Origin: Parapedobacter defluvii
GTDB taxonomy: Bacteria; Bacteroidota; Bacteroidia; Sphingobacteriales; Sphingobacteriaceae
Length of the DNA: 64,000 bases
Direction of reading: 5' to 3'
Assembly (NCBI RefSeq): GCF_014642075.1
Contig: NZ_BMIK01000003.1
Coordinates: 248,001 to 312,000 of the forward strand
The notes beneath the pieces are model-generated. The model did no database searches, was not told the origin of the DNA, and worked only from the letters and a program-made list of their open reading frames with translations. How positions within the stretch are numbered: position 1 is the stretch's first letter; each line of letters begins with the position of its first letter. This document shows positions 36,211 to 45,700 of this stretch, one piece after another. A program made the position numbers and the translations under genes.

Positions 36211-37122
36211 TTATTTAATGTGGCTCTTTACATGTTCAATGCCCCACCTGGCCACGTCGTCGTAATTAATGTCCTGGAATTTGCCACTCCATTGCGCAAT
36301 AACATAAGTCCCCTTGAAGCCCATTTTTTCCGCCAGCTGCACGCATCTGTCAAAGTCGTAGGTAGTGTGTTCCATTTGATCGTTAAAATCGACCATTTTC
36401 GCCGAGACAACATGTGCATAAGGCAGGATTTTTTCCAGCGACTGCATCATCACCTCAGCAGAATATTGCGGTATATAATTTCCAAAGTCAGGTTCTGTAT
36501 AAACATGGGCACCGGTTGCTATCCGGACATGTTTATCCGCATCCATTTCGATTCCGAAGTGGTTTGCAGTGATAATCGTGAGTTTCTTGGATTTGGCGTA
36601 GGCGTTCAGTTCGGTAAGCGATTGGATACTTTTCTCGACGGAACCACTCGGTACACCCGGATTAATTCGTACACACGTTGAGCCTAGAAATGCTGCGGCA
36701 TCCATCCACAATTTAACGTCGTTGATGCTCTTTGTGCGTTCCGACTCATCGGTGGATGCCAGGTTGTAAGAAATCCGGTCGATTTGAACATTTAACAATT
36801 CGCTCTTTGCCGCTTTAATTTTATCACGAACCCGGGCAAGGTAATCCGGTTCCAACGACTCAAAGTGTTCGTTCCAAAACTCAATTTTGCGAATGCCGAA
36901 TTTATCCCGGTGGTGCTGTGGTACGTCCAACAATGTTAATTCGTCTTTAATGGTATCCCATTCCTTCGGTTTTGTCCGTTGAAACCGGTACCTAAACAAT
37001 AGGGTACCGAGTGCTAAGCGATCCATTTTATCTTTTGAACTGGCAATGCTGCCCAGTATCGGCATCATTCCAACGGAAAGGGCAAGCCCCCCTGCTTTTA
37101 CCACAAACTCTCGTCTTTTCAT
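36211..37122 (-). CDS. Exported sugar phosphate isomerase/epimerase-fold (AP endonuclease family 2-like) protein
   Basis: This 303-residue protein has a Tat-like N-terminus (MKRREFVVKAGGLALSVGMM) with the twin Arg and hydrophobic core, so it is probably exported folded, with its metal. The body is a TIM barrel of the xylose-isomerase-like superfamily: FGIRKIEFWNEHFESL, STCVRINPGVPSG, LTIITANHFGIEMD and AHVVSAKMVDFND carry the usual His/Glu/Asp metal ligands. It is encoded between a quinoprotein dehydrogenase and a DUF1080 protein. In known 3-keto-sugar pathways, members of this fold isomerise or epimerise the oxidised sugar; that role here is inference. Confidence 0.8.
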   Translation of the reverse strand: MKRREFVVKAGGLALSVGMMPILGSIASSKDKMDRLALGTLLFRYRFQRTKPKEWDTIKDELTLLDVPQHHRDKFGIRKIEFWNEHFESLEPDYLARVRDKIKAAKSELLNVQIDRISYNLASTDESERTKSINDVKLWMDAAAFLGSTCVRINPGVPSGSVEKSIQSLTELNAYAKSKKLTIITANHFGIEMDADKHVRIATGAHVYTEPDFGNYIPQYSAEVMMQSLEKILPYAHVVSAKMVDFNDQMEHTTYDFDRCVQLAEKMGFKGTYVIAQWSGKFQDINYDDVARWGIEHVKSHIK

Positions 37123-37188
37123 TCGTAAATAGTTATTGTTAACAGCCTCGTGAAACCTGCATTTTATTGACCTGTAAAACCCATGATA

Positions 37189-39417
37189 TCATAATTTCTG
37201 ATCGGGCAGCGCATATACCAGGTAGCCCTTGGGCACGTCAGTTTCATCTTTTGATTTATCTTTAAGTCCTCCAACCGAACACACCACCAAATACTGCCGT
37301 CCGTTTACCTGGTACATGGCGGGTAAGCCAAATGGATTCATCCTGCCCAGATCGGTAGACCACAGTATATTCCCGTTGTCCGTATCGTATGCATAGATTC
37401 TTCCGTCCAAACACGTAGAGAAAAGCAAACCGGTTGACGTAACCACCATGCCTTTTCCCTGGGAGCCATTCGGCATGCTGAGATTCTTGCTGCCGGGAAT
37501 ACGATCGTCATTCCCCAACGGAATCTTCCATTTGATTTTTCCCTCGTTCAGGTCATAAGCAACGATCAGCGACCATGGCGGGGTCAATAGGTTGGGAACA
37601 CCCAACCCCCAGTTATTGGTTTCGACATACTCCACTTTCGGGCCGGTGTACTCGATGGGATAGTCCGTCATACGCCCCCCTATAGGCGGAGACTCAATGG
37701 GAACGCCACCTGATGCAACGACAGGGCCTTCAGGCAGTTCGGGTTCACCTCCACGTCCACCCGGACCCCGTTGTGCCTCGGGAGTCAGGTATGCATAAAT
37801 ATCCGAAACCTCTGTCTCCGTAAGGTGCGGGAAACCGGGCATCCGCCCTTTACCGACGGCCATAACAGCTTTGAATGCCTCTGCGTTTACCCGGGCGTTC
37901 AGGTTAACGAGAGTTGCTCCTAAACCGTTAATACCCGCGCGATCCTCCCCGTGGCACGTTTGACAATTTTGTGTATACAGGGCTTTTCCCCGGGCAAGCA
38001 TTTGGGGTGAGTTTCCTCCCCGCGGAGAAGTGGGTTCCCGATTTTTAAGACTATAAAAATCAGCAAGTTCCTGCGTCTGCACATACACGATCCCATTCTT
38101 GGGATCCGCGGCGGTGTTCCCATAGTTGGCCCCACCAACCGCACCCGGATTGGTAACCACCTCATAATTATCTGAAAGCGGCTGAAACAATCCATTCTTG
38201 GCGGCGGCCACACGTGTGGTCCACTTTTCTTTTTCTTCGGGGGAAAAATAGGGGTTAATGTCATCCACGGTAACAATCTGCCTGTTAAAGGGAGGCACCA
38301 CGGTTGGGAATGGTTGCGTGGGCCAGGCGTGTTCATTCGGCATGTCGCTCGCAGGTACAGGCCTTTCCTCAATCGGCCACAAGGGTTCGCCCGTGACGCG
38401 GTCGAATACAAAGAGAAATCCGTGCTTGGACGCAACCGCTACTGCATCAATTTTTTTTCCATCGTGGTTGACAGTGATCAACTGCGGTGCGGCGGTCAGG
38501 TCATAGTCCCAAATATCGTGGTGCACGGTCTGAAAATGCCACAGCCGCTTTCCGGTACGTGCATCTAACGCTAAAATGCAATTGCCAAACAAATTGCTTC
38601 CCGGTCTATCTGCACCATCGTAGTCATAAGTTGGGGAACCGATCGGGAAATAAGCAATGCCACGGTCGTCATCCACGGAAATTTCTCCCCACGTATTTGT
38701 GCCCCCAACGTATTTATATGCTTCTTCCGGCCACGTGTCATAGCCATATTCTCCCGGGTGCGGAATGGTGTGAAACACCCAAACCAATTCTCCCGTGATA
38801 ACATGGTATGCACGGAGGTGACCGGGGCCCGAAAATAAATTTTCACCGGGCGCAGACCCCAGAATAATCAAGTCTTCAAAAACCTTACCCGGGGTGGTCG
38901 ATGTTGCCCGGCCAAAGGTAGATGGATCGCGATCCAAATCTTGTTTGAGGTCTACATATCCATTCGTACCGAAGGTCGTGATGGATTTGCCTGTGTTTGC
39001 ATCAATGGCCTGTAAGGTATTGTTGAGACAAATCAGCAACCGCTTTTCCTTTTTATCCTTGCTTTGCCAAAAATTAACGCCCCGCTGAATAATCCCACGC
39101 AAGTTGGCATGAATCCATAGCTCTTTCCCACTGGTTGCATCGATCGCCACCAGCGAGTTATTCTTTGCCAACACATACATGATCCCATCGACAATAATGG
39201 GATTAAACTTGTAGCCTACGTTATCGTCGGTAGGATAAAAGAATGCGAGTTCAAGTTGGTTTACATTTTCTTTTGTAATCTGCTTAAAGTCTACGTACTT
39301 CGAATGATCCGGCCCACCGCCATAGTCATTCCATTCCTTGTACTTTGTCTGGGTGCCTGACTGGCATCCCCACACAACACCACTCAGTAAAACAATAAAA
39401 ATAAAGGTTCTAAGCAT
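37189..39417 (-). CDS. PQQ-type quinoprotein dehydrogenase with inserted cytochrome c domain, lipoprotein
   Basis: This 742-residue protein has a lipoprotein signal with Cys18 (GVVWGCQSG). The eight-bladed quinoprotein propeller shows TSGKELWIHANLRGIIQRGV, DARTGKRLWHFQTVHHDIWD and DTDNGNILWSTDLGRMNPFG, which match glucose/quinate-type PQQ dehydrogenases. A cytochrome c domain is inserted near the middle with heme motif C485-Q-T-C488-H489. The propeller resumes after it (NNWGLGVPNLLTPPWSLIVA). It would oxidise a sugar or alcohol in the periplasm and pass electrons through its own heme. No PQQ biosynthesis gene is seen in the window, so the cofactor may come from elsewhere. It is the first gene of a three-gene operon driven by site B. 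Confidence 0.85.
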   Translation of the reverse strand: MLRTFIFIVLLSGVVWGCQSGTQTKYKEWNDYGGGPDHSKYVDFKQITKENVNQLELAFFYPTDDNVGYKFNPIIVDGIMYVLAKNNSLVAIDATSGKELWIHANLRGIIQRGVNFWQSKDKKEKRLLICLNNTLQAIDANTGKSITTFGTNGYVDLKQDLDRDPSTFGRATSTTPGKVFEDLIILGSAPGENLFSGPGHLRAYHVITGELVWVFHTIPHPGEYGYDTWPEEAYKYVGGTNTWGEISVDDDRGIAYFPIGSPTYDYDGADRPGSNLFGNCILALDARTGKRLWHFQTVHHDIWDYDLTAAPQLITVNHDGKKIDAVAVASKHGFLFVFDRVTGEPLWPIEERPVPASDMPNEHAWPTQPFPTVVPPFNRQIVTVDDINPYFSPEEKEKWTTRVAAAKNGLFQPLSDNYEVVTNPGAVGGANYGNTAADPKNGIVYVQTQELADFYSLKNREPTSPRGGNSPQMLARGKALYTQNCQTCHGEDRAGINGLGATLVNLNARVNAEAFKAVMAVGKGRMPGFPHLTETEVSDIYAYLTPEAQRGPGGRGGEPELPEGPVVASGGVPIESPPIGGRMTDYPIEYTGPKVEYVETNNWGLGVPNLLTPPWSLIVAYDLNEGKIKWKIPLGNDDRIPGSKNLSMPNGSQGKGMVVTSTGLLFSTCLDGRIYAYDTDNGNILWSTDLGRMNPFGLPAMYQVNGRQYLVVCSVGGLKDKSKDETDVPKGYLVYALPDQKL

Positions 39418-39570
39418 ACTATCTTTCGTTATAATTGGTTTTAATTTTTGGCTAGCAATTATTATTAAATCGATTTAGTGAATCACGTATCCCAACGAGG
39501 ATATCAAAGAAACTTTCACGCCTATTTTAGAGAACCGGAATGAATATAATTGGCCGTCAAAAATTTAAGT

Positions 39571-39626
39571 CAAGATTAATCTGACAGCCATAATAAATCA
39601 TTAACAAAGCATTAACACCTGTTAAC
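39571..39626 (-). promoter_or_regulatory. TTAAC-array promoter, site B (upstream of the quinoprotein dehydrogenase)
   Basis: Plus-strand words: ATAAT at 39590, TTAAC at 39601, TTAAC at 39612, TTAAC at 39622 (intervals 11, 11, 10). The minus-strand -7 candidate TAATCTTG (39571-39578) follows the array after exactly 11 bp, as at site A. The leader to the ATG at 39417 is about 147 nt. The rest of 39418-39810 has no gene. A 6-bp stem GTCTCA/TGAGAC at 39720-39739, downstream of the regulator gene, lacks a T tract. Confidence 0.6.
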
Positions 39627-39810
39627 AAATATTAGATTGAAAAGCAATAAACTGATTATCAATAAGATTAAGACAAAGGAAGCGAAGTAACTTTATTGTT
39701 AACTATCCTTCAAGCTGTCGTCTCAATGCATAATGAGACACTGAGGTGTTGGGAAAACTGAATGGGGAATAAACGGCTGTAACAAATCAACTAACAAGTA
39801 CCCGAAAAAG

Positions 39811-42366
39811 CTACGAAAGGATTGTCTTGTAGTCTTTGCCAAATTCCTCCCCATAAATATGGCGGTATTCGTTACAGAAATTTTCGAAAGTCTGCGTGGC
39901 GAGTGAGTGGTTGCCCATATAGGCAAGGGCCCTACACTTGATGGACATGGCCTCCTCGTGAACAGGGTCGAAATAAAAGATGTTATTGGCAAGCTCAACC
40001 ATAAATTCCGGATCATCCGAGATTTGGGCATTTTCCGCAAAACGCATGTAGGTATTGATCACCTGGATGGAAACCTCGGCCTTAAATGAGTCGAGCCACT
40101 CATAGTCTGTCTCGGAAAGAAACCCACCCCGTTGGACAATGGCTGACAATTCTTTAATTCGCTCTTTATCTAACCAATCTTTGTTGGTGACAATAGAAAG
40201 GTAATTTTTGTAGTCGATGTAAACATCACTATCTGCCTGGAATCTCCAATATCCGGTCTCTTTAGAGATCTTTGTGTTTCCCAACCGTTCCAGAATGGTA
40301 TTAATTTTTGCAATGTTGACCGAGCGGTTGTTGCGGGCACTCTCAGCAGATTTATCAAACCAGAATTGTTCGGTTAATTTTTCCGAGCTGATACCCCGAC
40401 CCCGTCGTAACGTATGAAGTAAAACCACCAGGAATATTTCTTTGATAAGTGGCGTGAAACTACGGGTCATGTCTACACCTTCGGAATCAAAGAGCTGCAA
40501 ATCTCCACCAAAAAGAAATATGCTGTTTTTGTCCTGCTCTTCTTCCACCACGATTGGATGATGAGGCGCTACCTCACCCTTCAGTTCCGCCATCGTGCCG
40601 GACCTGGATACCTGCTTCGCTTTTACACGCCCTTTCCGTATAAAAATGTATGCAGTCAACAACCCAAGTATACCCAATGTAATGTAGAATAAACTTCCCA
40701 CACCTCGCCCCTTCGGTAAGACGTTATTCGCGGCATCATAAGGAAGTGGTGGACTAAATAACGAATAAACTTTGGCGATAGTGATAATATCTCTTTCGTC
40801 ATAATACAGCGTAACCGCCGCAAAACGCCTGCTATTGGGGCAATAATATAAATCAGAAAAGGACTGGATGTCATGGAAGGCATACGGAATGGGAGCAGCC
40901 AGTTCCTTCAAATCGGGCTGGGTCAACGAACCGACCACCAACTGTAAATTTGCATTGTATTTGTGTTTGGGAAATACAAGTCCGTAGTACTGCCCCGCCC
41001 CCTCATTAACCACCAACGAATTGGCCCACACAAAATCTTCTTCGTCCGGATTAAGTTCATAGATTTTCGACAGCGTCTTGTTTCTGACGTCAAAGAAAAC
41101 CAAATCGTAAATATTCTTTGGATTGAGCATTTGCTGGCCCGAGACACTCCCGTAGCCTCCCAGAATGTATGCCCCGTTTGGTGTGGCCCCCAATGCCGCA
41201 AGGTAACGTGGAGTAAACGGCTCCCCGCCAACGGCAACCGGCTGCCAAGTGCCATCAGGTGCATACCGTTGTATTTCGTTTTTGAAAAGAAAATGACCAT
41301 ACCCTCCAACAAAATACAAACTGCTATCCACGGGTGAGCTGAATTTGTTAAAATGAAGGTAACTCGTACCGGCCCCGGGATAGATAAAGTTTTCTGACCA
41401 TTTTTGTGATGCAAAATCAAAAACTGAAATGGTTTTTTGATCGATGCATATGTTCAACAGTTGATTGTTTAATGTGTCAAAAAAAGACTGATTCCCATTC
41501 ACTAACAACAACGGTCCGGATTGATATTTGAAAACACTGCGTTGGCCCGTTGGGATATGGATTTTTAACAGGGAGTCCCTTCCAACGATGAATACACTTT
41601 CTGTCCGGGGATCAAATGCTGTACTGGCCTGTCCGTTTATTTTAACATCCTGAAGCAATCCCCACTCGTAATGTAATCGCTTGATCCATTGAGGATTGAT
41701 AGCCAAAGCAGTCATCCCTTTTATCACATCATTTATTTCGGTGCCTTTATCGTCGTCCAACGGCCAATGGTGCAATAAGCGTTTCCCGTCCCGGATCTGA
41801 ACATTCCGTATCTTCATCGCCGGCACATCGGTGGTCTTGAACTCCTTGTAATCGTTGTATCCAAACAAGACTTTCAAACAACTGCGCGCATCGATAGCCA
41901 ACTTCTCGGTATAAATACGATCGCCACATTTCACTGTGATTAAATGGGTATGCGCATCTAGTTTGATCGCAATGGGAATCCACTCGTTAAAAAGTTTGGC
42001 AGAGTCGATGTTAAAGGCGATGTCGGAAAATTTTCCACCCAATACGATTTTAAAATGTTTCTCTACATTCAGCGAACGATCATAAAGCAAATCAATATTT
42101 GTTTTATCATCGGCAATGATCCGTACAACGTAACCGAAATAATCCGAACGGTTGGGCATGAACGAGAGCTCGAATGATAACTCGGCTTCGTCATCCAGAC
42201 ATATCTGCCTATCCTTGCTTAAATCCAATCCCGTCCGTTGATCCAGAACGGCTTCGTGGCTGGCAAAACCTAATCCGTATTGGGCATTAACCGCTAAGGG
42301 AAATACAACTACACTTCCCAGGATACAACAGATTACATAAAAAGCCCACGGTTTCAATGCCCACAT
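39811..42366 (-). CDS. Membrane-tethered regulator: periplasmic LamG-like + propeller sensor, TM helix, SARP-like DNA-binding domain
   Basis: The 851 residues comprise: a signal/anchor at 1-28; a LamG-like beta-sandwich at about 30-210 (ending RNVQIRDGKRLLHHWPLDDD); a kelch/galactose-oxidase-like propeller at about 225-545 (YFVGGYGHFLFKNEIQRYAP, GAYILGGYGSVSGQQ); one membrane helix at about 558-576 (SLFYITLGILGLLTAYIFI) followed by basic residues (positive-inside); a winged helix at about 617-715 (SFTPLIKEIFLVVLLHTLRR, NRSVNIAKINTILERLG, GYWRF wing); and a TPR/BTAD-like C-terminus. The winged helix fits the SARP/OmpR layout. So a periplasmic signal would act directly on a cytoplasmic DNA-binding domain in one protein, without phosphorelay. 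It is flanked by the three operons carrying TTAAC arrays. Its own promoter may be GATATTTG at 42458-42465. Confidence 0.78.
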   Translation of the reverse strand: MWALKPWAFYVICCILGSVVVFPLAVNAQYGLGFASHEAVLDQRTGLDLSKDRQICLDDEAELSFELSFMPNRSDYFGYVVRIIADDKTNIDLLYDRSLNVEKHFKIVLGGKFSDIAFNIDSAKLFNEWIPIAIKLDAHTHLITVKCGDRIYTEKLAIDARSCLKVLFGYNDYKEFKTTDVPAMKIRNVQIRDGKRLLHHWPLDDDKGTEINDVIKGMTALAINPQWIKRLHYEWGLLQDVKINGQASTAFDPRTESVFIVGRDSLLKIHIPTGQRSVFKYQSGPLLLVNGNQSFFDTLNNQLLNICIDQKTISVFDFASQKWSENFIYPGAGTSYLHFNKFSSPVDSSLYFVGGYGHFLFKNEIQRYAPDGTWQPVAVGGEPFTPRYLAALGATPNGAYILGGYGSVSGQQMLNPKNIYDLVFFDVRNKTLSKIYELNPDEEDFVWANSLVVNEGAGQYYGLVFPKHKYNANLQLVVGSLTQPDLKELAAPIPYAFHDIQSFSDLYYCPNSRRFAAVTLYYDERDIITIAKVYSLFSPPLPYDAANNVLPKGRGVGSLFYITLGILGLLTAYIFIRKGRVKAKQVSRSGTMAELKGEVAPHHPIVVEEEQDKNSIFLFGGDLQLFDSEGVDMTRSFTPLIKEIFLVVLLHTLRRGRGISSEKLTEQFWFDKSAESARNNRSVNIAKINTILERLGNTKISKETGYWRFQADSDVYIDYKNYLSIVTNKDWLDKERIKELSAIVQRGGFLSETDYEWLDSFKAEVSIQVINTYMRFAENAQISDDPEFMVELANNIFYFDPVHEEAMSIKCRALAYMGNHSLATQTFENFCNEYRHIYGEEFGKDYKTILS

Positions 42367-42553
42367 AGATTTATAGATTGCAGTTCATCGATAGCCAAAG
42401 ACATCGTAAATCATGGGATGCATTGTGGATATCAATCAGCGATTATATTTAGCCTTCCAAATATCGATAAACTTGCTAACATCTGCAATGGATGCATCTC
42501 AAATTGTCAACGTGAGCAATTTGACTGAAACGCTGATTGCGACGCCTATTCGT
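42367..42553. other. Intergenic region upstream of the membrane-tethered regulator
   Basis: A minus-strand promoter candidate is TTG-N20-GATATTTG, with the -7 box at 42458-42465. A hairpin CAAATTG/CAATTTG (42500-42506 with 42517-42523), extended inward by TCA/TGA, has no T run. A single CTAAC word sits 10 bp from the -7 box, but there is no array as at sites A-C. Nothing coding is visible. Confidence 0.35.
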
Positions 42554-42739
42554 TTATAAGGATTTTGAACCCCATTTGTTGCTACCCGAAGGATCATTTC
42601 TTTTGAGGTGGATGACCTTATAGGGGGTCTCCCTATTGATAGCTGGATAAATGAATCCTTTACCATTGTGATCCATCACTTCTATTAAATACATCAGATC
42701 GTATTGCGGATCAATCTGATCGGCAGGTATGGTTTTCTT
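42554..42739 (-). pseudogene. Remnant 3' end of a lost gene
   Basis: After the GH95 stop codon, the minus strand keeps an open frame of 61 codons without its own plausible start, bounded by a TGA just upstream and a TAA at 42554-42556. The product contains PADQIDPQYDLMYLIEVMDH, then GFIYPAINRETPYKVIHLKR and a basic end. It reads like a genuine protein C-terminus rather than random frame: balanced composition and codons like its neighbours. I recall similar C-termini in Bacteroidota exported proteins but cannot name the family. It probably marks a deletion that removed most of a gene following the GH95 enzyme. Confidence 0.5.
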
Positions 42740-42768
42740 TCAACTTTATTCTTCGGCCAATCCTTACG

Positions 42769-45700
42769 CTACATACGCGCACGCTTCAGCGCGCCGGTCA
42801 ACTGGAGCGTCTTTCCCATTTTAGTATTGAAACTCGCCGTATGATCACCGATCCGCAGTGTCAACTTTCCTCCTTTTTCTGAAAAGACGCGTACTTCCGT
42901 CAGCTTTCCATCTTCCCAAGAAAGATCAATCACAAAACCACCGCGCGCACGAAGCCCTTTTACTGTCCCGGTTGTCAAAGCGGAAGGCAATGAGGGCAAC
43001 AATTGTACCTCAAAGCGGTTGCGCTTCAGCGGGACATGGCTTTGCAGCAGCATTTCCGCAATTGCAGCCGTCGCACCGAAATTCCCGTCAATCTGGAAAG
43101 GGGGATGATTATCAAACAAGTTCGGTAATGTCTTCTCTCGCAACAATACACCCAAAAGCTTGTAGGCATGATCGCCATCGTGCAAGCGATTCCACATATT
43201 AATCTTCCATGCCAATCCCCAGCCGGTACCGTCATCTCCCCGGGCAATCAGGGTCTTTTTGGCAGCTTCCGCGAGTTCAGGCGTACCAGTCACCGATATT
43301 TGATTACCGGGATGGAGGGCAAACAAATGGGAGGTGTGCCGATGGTGCGGTTCTACTTCCTTGTAATCTTCCACCCATTCCATTACTCTACCGGTTGTTT
43401 CACTGATCCGAATGGGTGCCAAACGTGAAAGTGTTTTCAGGCACGTATCCCGGAAACCCTTATCGACACTTAGAATCTTCGTGGCAGCGATACAGTTTGT
43501 CAACAGGTCATGGATAATTTCCAAGTCCATGGTTGCACCATAAGTAAATACAGAATGCTCACCGTTCGGCAGGATAAATGCGTTTTCCGGCGAATAAGAA
43601 GGGTTTGTCACCAACTTTCCGGCTACGGGCGTTCCCGCTGGTGCCTCTACCAAGAAATCCAAAATAAATTCAGCAGCTCCCTTCATGAGCGGATATGCAC
43701 GTTGCCGTAGAAACGCCGTATCCAATGTATAGCAGTAATGCTCCCAGGGATGCTGGGCTAACCAAGCGGCCCCCACCGGCCAGATACCCTGCGGGCCGTC
43801 TGCGGGTGCGGTGAACCCCCATGCATCGGTCAGGTGATGTACCACCCAGCCGTCAGCGCCATACAATGCCCTGGCGGTACGTTCGCCGGGTTTCACCAAG
43901 GCCTCCGTAAGATCAAACAGTGGCAGGTGCATTTCTGAAAGGTTCGTAATTTCTGCCGGCCAATAGTTCATTTGCAGGTTAATATTGGTGTGGTAATCCG
44001 CATTCCAAGGTGGATTCATCTGCCATGCCCACAATCCCTGCAAGTTAGCGGGCATCGTGCCCGGCCGGGAACTGGAAATAAGCAGGTACCGTCCATATTG
44101 GAAGAATGTCTCGACCAAACGAGGCGGCAATTCACCGGTCTTTTTCGCTTCCTCCAACAGCTCGTCCGTAGCCAGTTGTTCGGCTTTTGCGGTCTGCGAG
44201 GTGCCCAACGCAAGCTGCACCCGGTTATAGTAAGCCTGGTGTTCGTTGACGTGTGCAGTTTTGGCTACGTCATAAGATCGAAGCATGGCCCGTGCAATCC
44301 GGGTGGCACAGGTATCTTCGGGCCGCCCCGGGAAATCCAGCACTTTTTCATCCAGGTGCCTCAGTCCGGGATAGTTGGTCGCACCCGCTATATACAAGGT
44401 CAATGTATCCGCACCGGCTACGGATAACACATCGTTGTTCAATTGAAGTTCACCACCTACAGCCACCGCCTTGACCTGTGCCGCAAAACGCAGGCCTCTT
44501 GTGTTACCCTGGGCATCCTTGATCGGGAGTCTGCCTTTCAAGATCAACGACGATTTGTCTGTCGGGTGAGGCATTACCTCGGCATCCTGCTGGCGACGGA
44601 GTGTAAACGAGCTGCTTATCTTTCCGGCACCATCCGCTGTAAACCGGACGATGATGACATCGTCTTCGGTAGACGCAAAGCTCTCCCTTGTATACCACGT
44701 CCCTTTATGCTGATACCGAACGGAAGCGATACCGGTGGCGAGGTCAAGACTTCGGGTATAATGATCAGGGTTAAGATGCGGCGTGTCAAACCAAAGTTCG
44801 CCCAATGATTGATAAGGTTTTACTCCCCGGGGGCGCCCCATCATGGTTTGCTCGGCCAATTTCACAGCCTCGTTATTTTTATCTTCGAAGAGTAAACGAC
44901 GTACTTCGGGCAGCGTTTCCAGCGATTCGGGATTGTTAGGATCAAGCGTATAGCCATCCCAAAGCGAGCTCTCATTGAGTTGGATCCGTTCATCCGCAAC
45001 ACCCCCAAACACCATGGCACCCAGTCGCCCGTTGCCGATGGGCAGTGCCTCCTCCCATACGCGGGCCGACTGCTTATACCAAAGAACATTCCTCCCCTCG
45101 GGTTGTTCTCCTCCGTCCGAGAATCTCGCCCGGTCCATCCAATCTGCCCGGATCTCTCCCGTACGCGAGCTGGCAACAGAAGTCTTTGCCGCGGCGTTCA
45201 ACATAAAATCAACGAGGAGCGCCGGATTGGGAAAGCTGTGGGGATGGTGCTTGAACCCATGTTTCATCAGCACCGTGATATCACCGCCTGCGGATCTAAT
45301 TTTTTTCTCAAAGGCAAGGGTTTGTGTCTCCGGATCAACGGCCTCATCTTCATCGGCACAGAGCACCAATATCGGATACGCACCCGTAACAATGTCGGCG
45401 ATTTTATCCATGGGACTTCCGTTAAACGATTCAATTGACTGACTACCGTCAAGGCCGTACGCCTTGCGGATATCTCCCGAAAGTGGACGTCCCTGCTGAG
45501 CATATGCCCGCATGTCAAGCAATGGATTATCTATATATACACCAGCGACCTTATCCGGATTGGCGGCCGCCCAATTCAATGCGTATACGGCACCTCGGCT
45601 CATCCCTTCCAAAAGCGCCTTACGGTTCAATCCCGCACGATAAAGTAAGGTATGAAACGTATTCCACAACGAAATCGCCTCTTTATTGCCCAACAGCTCA

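Noticed and set aside
42458-42480. CTAAC 10 bp from the regulator's own -7 candidate, as possible autoregulation.
   Set aside because: Single word with no further repeats at 11-bp steps.
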